Source of the DNA: a virus
DNA length: 56,926 nt
IMG/VR virus record: IMGVR_UViG_3300025120_000062
Location: 1-56,926 of that record
Strand: one strand, 5' to 3'
In this document: positions 46,804 to 55,540 of the stretch, one piece after another
Numbering within the stretch: position 1 is the stretch's first letter
Layout: each line of letters begins with the position of its first letter
The notes under the pieces: model-generated
Seen by the model: the letters and a program-made list of their open reading frames with translations, nothing else
Told to the model about the DNA's origin: nothing
Database searches by the model: none
Program-made: the position numbers and the translations under genes

Positions 46804-46890
46804 CTAAAATAATATTGTTAATACTATGATGATAAACAATATTGGTTTCCAAAGTAATATACCTAAAGCTAGATACAACAATATATTCAT
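46804..46890 (-). CDS. Possible 28-aa membrane peptide
   Basis: ATG 46890 to TAG 46806-46804. Almost wholly hydrophobic (MNILLYLALGILLWKPILFI then IIVLTILF). No convincing ribosome-binding site. Listed because very small membrane peptides recur in this operon. Confidence 0.35.
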   Translation of the reverse strand: MNILLYLALGILLWKPILFIIIVLTILF

Positions 46891-46927
46891 ACATCAACCC
46901 ATTTTATACTGGATTTTATGGGAGAAG

Positions 46928-47104
46928 TCAATGTAAAGTCCTATCTATATCCATATCTGGTTCAAATTCTACTGTTTGTTCTATATAAAGAACAGCATCA
47001 CAAACAGGACAACTGTATAAATTTTTAGATTTATCAATCTTTATAGGTTCAATTTCTTCTTCACAAGCAGCACATTGAGTTATTATTTGTTTATTGTTCC
47101 CCAT
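46928..47104 (-). CDS. 58-aa zinc-ribbon protein
   Basis: ATG 47104, TGA 46930-46928, overlapping the polymerase 3' end by 22 bases in another frame. CAACEEEIEPI and YSCPVCDAVLYIEQ give a C-x2-C...C-x2-C zinc ribbon, followed by an acidic tail. Small zinc ribbons near DNA polymerase genes often act in replication or transcription; specific role unknown. Confidence 0.7.
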   Translation of the reverse strand: MGNNKQIITQCAACEEEIEPIKIDKSKNLYSCPVCDAVLYIEQTVEFEPDMDIDRTLH

Positions 47105-48954
47105 GATTTACCTATCTTTGGTTCTACCTTACTCGGTACTTCTAGTTGTATACAATTTTCCATAATGTCTTTAACTTGTTGTATCATTTTATCATCTGTT
47201 ACAGACACATTCAATTCATCATGAACTTGGATATGTGGTATAATACCTGCTTTATAAACCTCTATCATAGCTTTTTTTGTTTGATCAGCTGCACTACCTT
47301 GTATTAATTTATTCAAAGCTTTGTATATAAATGCTCGTTTTAAATTACTACCATACTTTCTAATAGCATCATCTCTAGGTAATGCTTTATGTACACCCCA
47401 TTTGGTAGGTTCCCACAAATCAAAATGACATATACGACCTAATATTGTTCTTACTTGACCATTATCATTAGCAGATTTACTAGCTAAACCCATAAGTTGT
47501 TTTACAAAAGGCACACGAGAGTGATATTTATTAAACAATTCTTTTGTATCATCTTCACCTATACCAAGTTGACTTCCTAATTTTTTCATACCCATACCAT
47601 AGAACAATCCGAGGTTCACGGTCTTAGCTACCTTTCTCTCTATCCCTGCAATATTACCTGCAATCTGGTGAAAGTCTGTATTAGCATCATTATTATAAGC
47701 ATCAACAAATTCATCAGCACCATCTAATCCACCATGCGTTAGAGCTGCAAAATGTACGACAAGTCTTGGTTCTTGCTGTGAATAATCAAAACTACCCCAC
47801 TTAGTACCTTCCTCTGGAATAAATAAAGATCTTATCATAGGACCAATCTTTTCATTACGTGCGGGTATTTGTTGTAAGTTTGGATTAGACATACTCAAAC
47901 GTCCTGTAATCGTACCACCTTGATCAGATTTTAATTGATTAATCTCACCGTGAATACGACCATTTGTTTCGTGTTTAAGTAGGGAATCTATAAAAGTAGA
48001 ACGAGCTTTAAATAACTCTCTAGCTTCTACGATTTTACTAGAAAATGGATCATTTAGTGTAGCTAAAAAATTTTTATCAAAACTTGGCAAACCACTTGGA
48101 GTTTTGTTATACTGTATACCCTTTTTATCAAACGCTTTAGCAACAGAAGTAGGAGCAAAAACCTCTACTTCAAAACCAACTTCTTTTTTTAAATCACGAA
48201 GAATAATATTCTCTTCTTTTTGTATTTGTTTTTTTAAATTATTTGCTTTTTCTAAATCTATTCTTACACCATTCCATTTCATAGCCACAAGCACAGGTAA
48301 TAGTTCTGTTTCCAAATCAAATATACTGTTAAGTTCTTGTCTATTTATTTCTATTCTTAGTGCTTTCCAGAGCCTAAGAGTCATGGCAGCATCTTGCTCT
48401 GCGTAAGGACCAACATATTGTACAGGTAATTTATACATCTCAGCTTTAGCATCGACTTGCCAGGCTTGTGCAGCTTCATACAATAAAGATTCATCTTTCT
48501 TTTCTTGTATATAATCACGTGCAACCGCATTTAAGTTGTACTGACCTGGCATTCTATTCTCATCAACAACAGCCGCAGCTATCATTGTATCAATACATCG
48601 ACCTTTAACTTCTACACCCCATCTTTTCAACCAACCTAAATCATAACTTGCATTATGAAATATTTTGTCAGCATCATTTTTTAGAAGTTCTGATAATTGA
48701 TTTCTTAAACCTTCTTCGTCAAAGTTACCACCACCTTCGTGTCGTACAGGAAAATATCCCTTCCAACCATCTACAGCGATAGCTACACCTGCTACATGAC
48801 CTCTACCTGTAGCCCACCCTGGTCCGGTGTCCTTTATACCTGGATCGTAAGTTTCTAAATCTATAGCAATTTCTTTAGCATCTGATAAATCAGGCAAGCT
48901 TTGAGGTACTACCCATTCTTTCGGTGGTTCAAATAATGGTCTTTGTGTCGACAT
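47083..48954 (-). CDS. DNA polymerase family A with 3'-5' exonuclease (623 aa)
   Basis: Start set at ATG 48954 (MSTQRPLFEPPKEW); the upstream TTG adds two residues. Exonuclease: D32 and E34 in AIDLETYD, D105 in HNASYDLGW, D188 in YAEQDAAMT. Polymerase: motif A FDYSQQEPR (~390), motif B RKVAKTVNLGLFYGM (~440-453), motif C QVHDELNVS (~578). The residue matching E. coli Phe762 is Leu448. No 5' nuclease domain. This is the replicative polymerase. Confidence 0.93.
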   Translation of the reverse strand: MSTQRPLFEPPKEWVVPQSLPDLSDAKEIAIDLETYDPGIKDTGPGWATGRGHVAGVAIAVDGWKGYFPVRHEGGGNFDEEGLRNQLSELLKNDADKIFHNASYDLGWLKRWGVEVKGRCIDTMIAAAVVDENRMPGQYNLNAVARDYIQEKKDESLLYEAAQAWQVDAKAEMYKLPVQYVGPYAEQDAAMTLRLWKALRIEINRQELNSIFDLETELLPVLVAMKWNGVRIDLEKANNLKKQIQKEENIILRDLKKEVGFEVEVFAPTSVAKAFDKKGIQYNKTPSGLPSFDKNFLATLNDPFSSKIVEARELFKARSTFIDSLLKHETNGRIHGEINQLKSDQGGTITGRLSMSNPNLQQIPARNEKIGPMIRSLFIPEEGTKWGSFDYSQQEPRLVVHFAALTHGGLDGADEFVDAYNNDANTDFHQIAGNIAGIERKVAKTVNLGLFYGMGMKKLGSQLGIGEDDTKELFNKYHSRVPFVKQLMGLASKSANDNGQVRTILGRICHFDLWEPTKWGVHKALPRDDAIRKYGSNLKRAFIYKALNKLIQGSAADQTKKAMIEVYKAGIIPHIQVHDELNVSVTDDKMIQQVKDIMENCIQLEVPSKVEPKIGKSWGTINK

Positions 48955-49207
48955 ACTCAATTCTCACTTTCATTTTTTTCTGTGTAGGATTTAAATGCCT
49001 ACTAATTTTAGTGCCTTTGTTTTTTCCAGTCTTTCTTCTTGATATACTTTTTACATCTATAAGTTTACATACTCCATTTTTATCTACAACAACTAAATCA
49101 AACGGACATAGAGGATCAGATGATCGAGCTACATAAAAACCTTTACTAATATATTTAATCATAATTAATAGTTCACCGACAACACCTTTAGCTGATTTAT
49201 GATTCAA
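48929..49207 (-). CDS. PD-(D/E)XK nuclease-like protein (92 aa, TTG start)
   Basis: KGVVGELLIMIKYISKGFYV with E at residue 12, then CPFDLVVVDKNG (catalytic D) and KLIDVKSI (D-x-K) give the compact nuclease core of Hjc/VSR-like enzymes. The start is TTG at 49207, overlapping the helicase stop as TTGA, with GAGG upstream; no usable ATG occurs before the core. Likely cuts branched or recombination intermediates. Confidence 0.72.
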   Translation of the reverse strand: MNHKSAKGVVGELLIMIKYISKGFYVARSSDPLCPFDLVVVDKNGVCKLIDVKSISRRKTGKNKGTKISRHLNPTQKKMKVRIEYVDTKTII

Positions 49208-50742
49208 TGAAAGGCCTCGTAAAACTCTCTATCTGTTTCAGATCTAACAAGATGTAAAGCTTTTTTAGCCCTTGTCATACCTACATAAAATACTCTTCTC
49301 TCATCATCTGGATTATTAAAATACGACTCATCAGCTTTTCTAGGTAGATCTGTTAATAACATAACATTGTCAGCCTCTCCACCTTTAGCTCCATGTATTG
49401 TAGATAGGTTGATCCGTGGTTCAAGATTCAAGTTTTCTTTACGACGAAGCAAAGCAATAATATATGCAACCTCTCTTAATGGCATACGATCTAACGCTTG
49501 ATGCCATATTTTATGCTCAGGTATCATTAAACCGTATTTTTTCACTAAGTCTTCATGAGTGTAAAGAGACTCTGGATCTGCGTTAGGCATAGTCTTAAAA
49601 CCATACTTTACACCTCTATTTACAGACATATAATGATAGATAGCATTAACATTATCCAATGATATAGCCTGTTTTCTTTTCGTAAGATCTGTCCAAGCAT
49701 TAATAGCCTTTAATTTTTTAGCACTAACAGAAGGTATACCATACATAGAATAATAAAAACCCCGTAGTCTCATCTCTTCCGCTAATTGTTCTAAAGTGTA
49801 GTTATCTCTTGTCATAACAAGCCATTGTCCCTTATCCATTTTTGCATACACAGCAGCTCTCATGGTATGAAAATGTAACTCACCCTTCTCTTCACCTTTA
49901 GGTTTCCATACCTTAGGGATTCTATTATCTATTTTGTTAATTAATTTTGTAGCAATCTCATGAATACGAGGTGGTACACGATATGACTTATCTAAAATAT
50001 ATCGTTCACCATGTAGTCCTATAAGATCTTGTGGATTAGCTCCTGCCCATTTAAAAATAGATTGATCGTCATCACCTGCTACATAAATCCTAGCAGCTTT
50101 ATCCATTATTTTTTTAACCATAGCCCATTGTATAGGTAACAGATCCTGTGCTTCATCAATAATAAATACATCAAACTTTGGAACTATCTCTTCATTTGTA
50201 CTTTCATTAAATTCTATAATCATGTCAGTAAAATCAAAAAGCTTTCTTGATTTTTTGTAATCTGTAATACCGTCAGCTATATATTTTAACTTCATCCAAC
50301 CACCTTCTAAATGTCCAACTTCTTGAAACTGTTGTTTGAGAGTTATGTTACGAACCCTTGCCATATCTACAATCTTAGCAAAGATATCGTCTTGCAATTG
50401 AAAACCAAATGTATCCATCTTACGATTTGTATTAGAAAGTTTGATACCTAGTAAATCAGATAGCTCTCTAAAATGCTCATCCTTCATAACATCGTTCTTA
50501 GTCAGTCCTAATTGTCTAAACGCTAAACTATGTAATGTTCTAAAATACATAAAATCTTTTTTTTCTAAATGCTGAAACCTACTCATAGCCCTGGTCCGTG
50601 CTTCATTGGCAGCTTTTACTGTATAAGCAAAGTAACCAATACGTGTAGGATCTGTGCCTTCTGCTAATTCTTCTTCTATTCTTCTTAATAAATATTCTGT
50701 TTTACCTGTCCCTGGTGGACCTAAAATTATTTTAGTTTCCAT
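49204..50742 (-). CDS. UvrD/Rep-like SF1A DNA helicase (512 aa)
   Basis: Motif I GPPGTGKT (8-15), motif II FIIDEAQDL, motif III AGDDDQSIFKWAGA, motif IV region SYRVPPRIHE, motif V LSTIHGAKGGEADNVML, motif VI VFYVGMTRAKKALHL. Shorter than UvrD (~720 aa), lacking much of the 1B/2B domains, as usual for phage versions. A 3'-5' DNA helicase for replication or recombination. TAATG overlap with the primase stop. Confidence 0.9.
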   Translation of the reverse strand: METKIILGPPGTGKTEYLLRRIEEELAEGTDPTRIGYFAYTVKAANEARTRAMSRFQHLEKKDFMYFRTLHSLAFRQLGLTKNDVMKDEHFRELSDLLGIKLSNTNRKMDTFGFQLQDDIFAKIVDMARVRNITLKQQFQEVGHLEGGWMKLKYIADGITDYKKSRKLFDFTDMIIEFNESTNEEIVPKFDVFIIDEAQDLLPIQWAMVKKIMDKAARIYVAGDDDQSIFKWAGANPQDLIGLHGERYILDKSYRVPPRIHEIATKLINKIDNRIPKVWKPKGEEKGELHFHTMRAAVYAKMDKGQWLVMTRDNYTLEQLAEEMRLRGFYYSMYGIPSVSAKKLKAINAWTDLTKRKQAISLDNVNAIYHYMSVNRGVKYGFKTMPNADPESLYTHEDLVKKYGLMIPEHKIWHQALDRMPLREVAYIIALLRRKENLNLEPRINLSTIHGAKGGEADNVMLLTDLPRKADESYFNNPDDERRVFYVGMTRAKKALHLVRSETDREFYEAFH

Positions 50743-52286
50743 TAGAACGGTGTCTTTGATGTTAAATCAGGTATAGGTAAATCACTTATATCTTTTTTGT
50801 CTAGCTCCTTAAATTTATTCGGTATGTACCACAAATGATATGACTTACCCCTGATCTTTTTCTTTGTGGAATCACCGTCAAGTTCTCTAATTCTTGCACA
50901 CATTTGTGTGGAACTAAAATTAGTAAAACGTTTTTTATTTAAATAATTTTCTAATGATGTAAGCCTAAAATAAGTTACTTCTTCGTCCTCAGGGGTCCAA
51001 GCTTTGTCTATAAGTATCTCATCAATCGTCATAGCTTCACCCTGATCAGATAAAAAAGATTCTAGGTAGTTATCAAATCTACCTACTTTTGTTACTTCTT
51101 CAGGCATTTCTATAACCTCAACTACTGCAAGTAAACTTTGTATTCGAGCATCCCAATCACGAGCTGCCATTTTATTAGGTAAAACATTTAAAGTATTCAT
51201 ACAAGCTTTTCTAAACTTAGCTTGATCAAAAAACTCATCTGTACCTATACAAAGTCTTCGGCCATCAACATTTAAAAACCAAACAGATTCATCTGACTCA
51301 TACTTTGTTAAATCCGTGACAGTATGATTATAGTCATTCCCAATACCATATTGTCTAGACTTACACAAAGATGCATTACAGACAGAACACATAGGTTGGT
51401 CTTTACATTTAAATTGATAATCTTTTTTTTCATGCTGACTAATTGTTTTTAATACTTGTTTAGAAGGCAGGATAGGGTCCATAAACTTATGATTAAAAGA
51501 ATCTAATTGATCTTGCCATTCTTCAGGCCATTTCTTTTTAGCATAGACAGCGTATTGATACAAAGTATTATCTCTACCACCCTCTGGTATTTTCTCATTC
51601 ATAAGATGCTCTAAACACGGAGGACCATCAAACCCTGTTGAAGTTGCCTTCTTTGTTGTAGAAAGTTTTTTTAAATCAGCTTCTGTCAAAGCATGTGTAT
51701 TATGTAACTTAAAAAATTCTAATAATGTGTATGGTTTACCATCTTTTGTAATTGCAAATCTTTGTGTAATCTCAGGATTACTGCCACCAAAATAAGGCAG
51801 GTTAAGAAAGTTACCTGTATCACCACGATCTGCTCTAATTTCTATTTGTTTGGGAAATATTTCACAGTTAGCAAAACCAAGAAAAGCTGCAAAATCTGAT
51901 AGTTTTTCTCTCATAAGTTGTGCTGTTACAGCTTCCTTAGTAAAAATAAATATATGTGCTCCACCTGACTTAGATCTACAAACTATTAAAGGCAGAGACT
52001 TTGATTGAATTTTTTGTACAAGTTCTTTTAAGTTAAGAGGATACATATCAACATCAATACATCCCCAATAACATTTAGAATCATCCATAATAGGAATGAT
52101 ACCCAAACTAGGTTGTTTACCTTCTAAGTGATCTAACCACATTTGATCTGTAATCTGACCTTTAGTTATGTAAGCTTTACCACCTTGCTTGCCATTTTCT
52201 TTTTGTTCTCCTGCTCTATACTGACCATAGGCTCTGTCTAAGCCTCTAAAAATACTTTTAAATGTAGCAAGATCATATATTTCCAT
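50742..52286 (-). CDS. Archaeo-eukaryotic-type primase (514 aa)
   Basis: Catalytic D78-V-D80 in YWGCIDVDMY, SGGAH (108-112) in SKSGGAHIFIF, and the third motif region EIRADRGDTGNFLNLPYF. PPCLEHLM near 222 begins a primase C-terminal-like region, and C294, C300, C303, C308 form a zinc cluster. The N-terminal block resembles the TOTE/PrimPol type. It makes primers for replication. The C-terminus ends DLTSKTPF, similar to an SSB-style tip and to the end of the ssDNA-binding-type protein before it. Confidence 0.82.
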   Translation of the reverse strand: MEIYDLATFKSIFRGLDRAYGQYRAGEQKENGKQGGKAYITKGQITDQMWLDHLEGKQPSLGIIPIMDDSKCYWGCIDVDMYPLNLKELVQKIQSKSLPLIVCRSKSGGAHIFIFTKEAVTAQLMREKLSDFAAFLGFANCEIFPKQIEIRADRGDTGNFLNLPYFGGSNPEITQRFAITKDGKPYTLLEFFKLHNTHALTEADLKKLSTTKKATSTGFDGPPCLEHLMNEKIPEGGRDNTLYQYAVYAKKKWPEEWQDQLDSFNHKFMDPILPSKQVLKTISQHEKKDYQFKCKDQPMCSVCNASLCKSRQYGIGNDYNHTVTDLTKYESDESVWFLNVDGRRLCIGTDEFFDQAKFRKACMNTLNVLPNKMAARDWDARIQSLLAVVEVIEMPEEVTKVGRFDNYLESFLSDQGEAMTIDEILIDKAWTPEDEEVTYFRLTSLENYLNKKRFTNFSSTQMCARIRELDGDSTKKKIRGKSYHLWYIPNKFKELDKKDISDLPIPDLTSKTPF

Positions 52287-52301
52287 TGTTATAAATTTCT
52301 T

Positions 52302-52324
52302 AAAAAAGGGGGCCGAAGCCCCCT
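52302..52324 (-). terminator. Rho-independent terminator after the ssDNA-binding-type gene
   Basis: AGGGGGC and GCCCCCT pair over 7 bp around CGAA (UUCG on the minus strand), followed on the minus strand by TTTTTT. It lies between the stop at 52334 and the primase start at 52286, so it would give more SSB-type mRNA than primase mRNA. Confidence 0.88.
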
Positions 52325-52333
52325 AGATCAAAA

Positions 52334-53116
52334 TTAGAATGGTGTGTTGCCATCTGTATTAGAAGTAGAAGCTTGATCCATTTCTGGTTTTGCCTGTACA
52401 GTACCCGCTTTTACACTTTGTGCGAAATCTTTCGCATCATTGTAAGCTTGTTGATCCGTAACAGGTCCTTCAAGTTCTATATTCCAACCAAACCATGAGC
52501 CTTGATTGTTTTTTTCTTTAACAACCGTAAGCTTATAAGTATGACTAAACCAAGGTGGATTAAAGGAACCTTTAGATCCCTGGATTCTAAGATTTAACAT
52601 CGTAGAGTTCCACCTACGGCTTTTCTTTAGCTGTGTGCTCTTCATAGTGATAAGAGCAGGAGTTCCAATGCCTGTCTCTTTGTTATAAAGAATGACAAAA
52701 TAGTTTGCATTTGTCTCAATATAATTACCATTTTCAAGCATATCTTTATTTTTAGAGTTACGAGTAGTCTTAGTTAAGATATCGCTATCTGCCTTAAAGA
52801 TATTAACAGGAGCGCCACTTCCTGTTTCCCTTTCTTCCCATTCTACGTACTGTCTTTCATAGCCACAAGGTATCACCACAATACCTTCTTTGCCATCAAA
52901 GGCTTCGCCTGTAACAGTATTAAAAATCTGACCTGGCTTGAGTGCATCATTAGCATCAAGTTCATCAGAACCATTCATGAGAATTTTCAACCTAGGTGTT
53001 GCTAGATCATCTTGTGTTAACCCTGCTTGAGTTAACGAAGCATCTTCCTCAAAGATATTTGCGGGAAGGCCTGCCTCAGGCTTTTTTGCAACTGCGTTGC
53101 TTTTGGTTTCCGTCAT
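52334..53116 (-). CDS. ssDNA-binding-type replication protein (260 aa)
   Basis: LPANIFEEDASLTQAGLTQD, LATPRLKILMNGSDELD, KPGQIFNTVTGEAFDGKEGI, VVIPCGYERQYVEWEERE are recurrent in marine phage ssDNA-binding-type proteins. A C-terminal Asp/Asn/Ser-rich tail ends DGNTPF, like the acidic -PF tips by which SSB proteins bind partners. It would coat single-stranded DNA in replication and recombination. An abundant product is expected since a terminator follows directly. Confidence 0.72.
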   Translation of the reverse strand: MTETKSNAVAKKPEAGLPANIFEEDASLTQAGLTQDDLATPRLKILMNGSDELDANDALKPGQIFNTVTGEAFDGKEGIVVIPCGYERQYVEWEERETGSGAPVNIFKADSDILTKTTRNSKNKDMLENGNYIETNANYFVILYNKETGIGTPALITMKSTQLKKSRRWNSTMLNLRIQGSKGSFNPPWFSHTYKLTVVKEKNNQGSWFGWNIELEGPVTDQQAYNDAKDFAQSVKAGTVQAKPEMDQASTSNTDGNTPF

Positions 53117-53135
53117 TCGTTTGTCCTTTCAACGA

Positions 53136-53699
53136 TTATTTAATTGTCTTTTTTTGCACTAGTTTTGTTTTGTTGGCCACGTGCACTCCAAATTCATCAG
53201 GCAAAGAAACACCTTTTTTGTGTTGCTCTGAGACGAATGCTTTCATAGTTTGGTAGTGTACATCTTCTTTTTCTGTACACGCCATTCCTAAATCTTGTAT
53301 AGCAGTTTTGAGTTTAGCTGCTTCTGCATCTTCACCCATACCAAATGTTACTGCAACATTGTTTTTAATTAAGTCACCATGTCCTTGGTCCCTTAACCAA
53401 CCATATACATACTCTCTATTTTTTACAAGTACGCCTGGTTTAATATCTTCAAAAACTTTTACTTCTGTTCCGTTGTCCAAGGTTACACTTTGTAAACCCT
53501 TTTCAGCTAGGAACTGTGGTATATCTTCTTCAGATAATATTCTAGCCTGCTCTTTATATTTTTTTAATGCTTCTTCAGTACGTTCAATAATACCTTCAAC
53601 ATTCTCAAGAGACTTACATTTTTCTGCTAGTGCTTTTAGTGAAGTATCTGTGACTTCTTGGAAAGAATCTTCCTCAAAGTTTATTGCCATCTTTGTCAT
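53136..53699 (-). CDS. 187-aa conserved replication-module protein
   Basis: Start ATG 53699 (MTKMAINFEEDSFQEV) chosen because AAGGAG lies 8 bases upstream. The pattern EDIPQFLAEKGLQSVTLDNG, then YGWLRDQGHGDLIKNNVAVT and VHYQTMKAFVSEQHKKG, is common in marine podovirus-like phages next to the SSB-type gene. An N-terminal coiled coil spans ~25-55. Exact function unknown; probably replication or recombination. Confidence 0.75.
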   Translation of the reverse strand: MTKMAINFEEDSFQEVTDTSLKALAEKCKSLENVEGIIERTEEALKKYKEQARILSEEDIPQFLAEKGLQSVTLDNGTEVKVFEDIKPGVLVKNREYVYGWLRDQGHGDLIKNNVAVTFGMGEDAEAAKLKTAIQDLGMACTEKEDVHYQTMKAFVSEQHKKGVSLPDEFGVHVANKTKLVQKKTIK

Positions 53700-54012
53700 T
53701 CTCATTTCTCCTTGTGTTAATTTCTATAGGAAAATACTTTTCTCTTCTCCTATCCCACTTTAAAACTTTAAAGCGTCCCATATTTATATCAGAAGCTACG
53801 GCACATGCAATACCTATTATACTTGGATCACCAATCAATAACAAATAATCATTGTCGTTAAAGTCTTTTAGAACTTTTTTTATTTTTTCAGTTATTGGAT
53901 TTGGACTCAATAATAATTGAAGACCTGGATCTACTACAGCTTTTAAGTCGCCATATTCCTCAGCACTGAGGACATCCTTATAAGGCATTTCTTGGATTAC
54001 ATATACAGTCAT
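53674..54012 (-). CDS. 112-aa conserved protein, first of the replication operon
   Basis: ATG 54012 (MTVYVIQEMPYKDVLSAEEY) chosen over GTG 54039. The pattern LLLSPNPITEKIKKVLKDFN, DNDYLLLIGDPSIIGIACAV, FKVLKWDRREKYFPI-like segments recurs widely in phages. Function unknown. It is the first gene of the leftward replication transcript and is divergent from the SNF2 helicase. Confidence 0.8.
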   Translation of the reverse strand: MTVYVIQEMPYKDVLSAEEYGDLKAVVDPGLQLLLSPNPITEKIKKVLKDFNDNDYLLLIGDPSIIGIACAVASDINMGRFKVLKWDRRREKYFPIEINTRRNENDKDGNKL

Positions 54013-54039
54013 TCTATTTTTCTTTTTCAAACTTAACAC

Positions 54040-54068
54040 TTGATTTTTATTTTTGCAAGGATTATATT
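54040..54068 (+). promoter_or_regulatory. Promoter of the SNF2-type helicase
   Basis: TTGATT (54040-54045), 17-base spacer, TATATT (54063-54068), followed by TATGGGAGAAATTGGAGAA before the ATG at 54095. Good sigma70-type match in a short divergent gap. Confidence 0.65.
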
Positions 54069-54094
54069 TATGGGAGAAATTGGAGAATATAGAA

Positions 54095-55540
54095 ATGACC
54101 GAATATAAATATAAAACGACACCTTTTTTACATCAAGAAACCACATTAAAAAAATCTTGGGAGAGAATCTCTTATGCTTTTTTTATGGAAATGGGTACAG
54201 GTAAATCTAAAGTTTTGATAGATAACATGGCAATGTTATTTGAAAAAGGTAAAATAAATGCAGCTTTAATTATTGCACCTAAAGGTGTGTATAGAAATTG
54301 GATGAACCAAGAGTTACCCAAACATTTACCTGATCGTATAAATGCTAATATAGTATGTTGGACACCAACGCCTAATAAAAAACAAAAAGAAGAGTTTGAA
54401 AGTTTAAAAGTTATTTCTGAAAACTTAACAATATTTTTAATGAATGTAGAAGCTTTGAGCACACTAAAAGGTTATGAAGCTGCTTACAATTTTGTAAAAG
54501 GTCATGAAACTTTAGTAACAGTTGACGAATCAACCACTATAAAATCTCCTACTGCTTCAAGAACTAAAAGCACTGTTAAGTTGGGACTTCATGCAAAGTA
54601 TCGTAGAATACTTACAGGATCTCCTGTAACAAAAAGTCCTTTGGATTTATATACACAATGTCAATTTTTAGATTCAGAGCTATTAGGATTTAGTTCTTTT
54701 TGGGCATTTAAATCAAGGTATGCTTTGATGGCACATAGAAATGCTGCAGGCGGTGCTCACAGTTACCAACACATTATAAAGTATGTAAGATTAGATGAGC
54801 TTAATACTAAATTAGAAAGTTTTTCTACACGTATTTTAAAAGAAGATTGTTTAGATCTTCCAGAAAAAGTATATATGAAAAGAAGTGTAGAGTTAACTTC
54901 TGAACAAGTTAAAGCTTATAATGAAATGAAACAGTTTGCTGTTGCAGAATTAGAAGATAAAACAATGACAGCTTTTTCAGCATTAACACAAATGATGCGA
55001 TTACATCAAATAACATGTGGCCATGTAACAACAGACGATGGCACAGTACAAGAAATAAAAAGTAATCGTTTAAAAGAATTATTAAATTTATTGGAGGAAA
55101 CAGATGGTAAAATTATTATTTGGGCTAATTATAGATACGACATACAATCAATTACCAAGGCTTTGGAGAAAAAATATGGAAAGGAATCTGTTGCTAGTTT
55201 TTATGGGGACACGCCTATGGACCAGAGGGATCAGATTGTATCTAACTTTCAAGACAAAGAAAATTCTCTTGTTTACCTTGTTGCTAATCCTAAGACTGGA
55301 GGTTATGGTCTCACTCTCACTGCTAGTCATACTGTGGTGTATTACAGCAACAACTATGATTTAGAAATCAGATTACAATCAGAAGACAGAGCTCATCGTA
55401 TTGGTCAAAATCATAAAGTAACTTATATAGATCTTATTGCAGAAAAAACAGTTGATGAGGTGATTGTAAAATCTTTAAGAAATAAAATTGATATTGCTAC
55501 AGAAGTTTTAGGTGAAGATATGAAAACTTGGTTAGTATGA
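54095..55540 (+). CDS. SNF2-like SF2 helicase/ATPase (481 aa)
   Basis: ATG 54095, with GGAGAA 8 bases upstream, is a better start than TTG 54053. Motif I FMEMGTGKSKVLIDN, motif II VDESTTIKSP (DEST instead of DEAH), motif III LTGSPVTKSPLDLY, motif IV region KIIIWANYRYDIQSI, motif V GGYGLTLTASHTVVYYSN, motif VI SEDRAHRIGQ. Typical phage SNF2-type translocase in replication, repair or removal of bound proteins. The only large plus-strand gene; its stop abuts that of the convergent gene. Confidence 0.9.
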   Translation: MTEYKYKTTPFLHQETTLKKSWERISYAFFMEMGTGKSKVLIDNMAMLFEKGKINAALIIAPKGVYRNWMNQELPKHLPDRINANIVCWTPTPNKKQKEEFESLKVISENLTIFLMNVEALSTLKGYEAAYNFVKGHETLVTVDESTTIKSPTASRTKSTVKLGLHAKYRRILTGSPVTKSPLDLYTQCQFLDSELLGFSSFWAFKSRYALMAHRNAAGGAHSYQHIIKYVRLDELNTKLESFSTRILKEDCLDLPEKVYMKRSVELTSEQVKAYNEMKQFAVAELEDKTMTAFSALTQMMRLHQITCGHVTTDDGTVQEIKSNRLKELLNLLEETDGKIIIWANYRYDIQSITKALEKKYGKESVASFYGDTPMDQRDQIVSNFQDKENSLVYLVANPKTGGYGLTLTASHTVVYYSNNYDLEIRLQSEDRAHRIGQNHKVTYIDLIAEKTVDEVIVKSLRNKIDIATEVLGEDMKTWLV

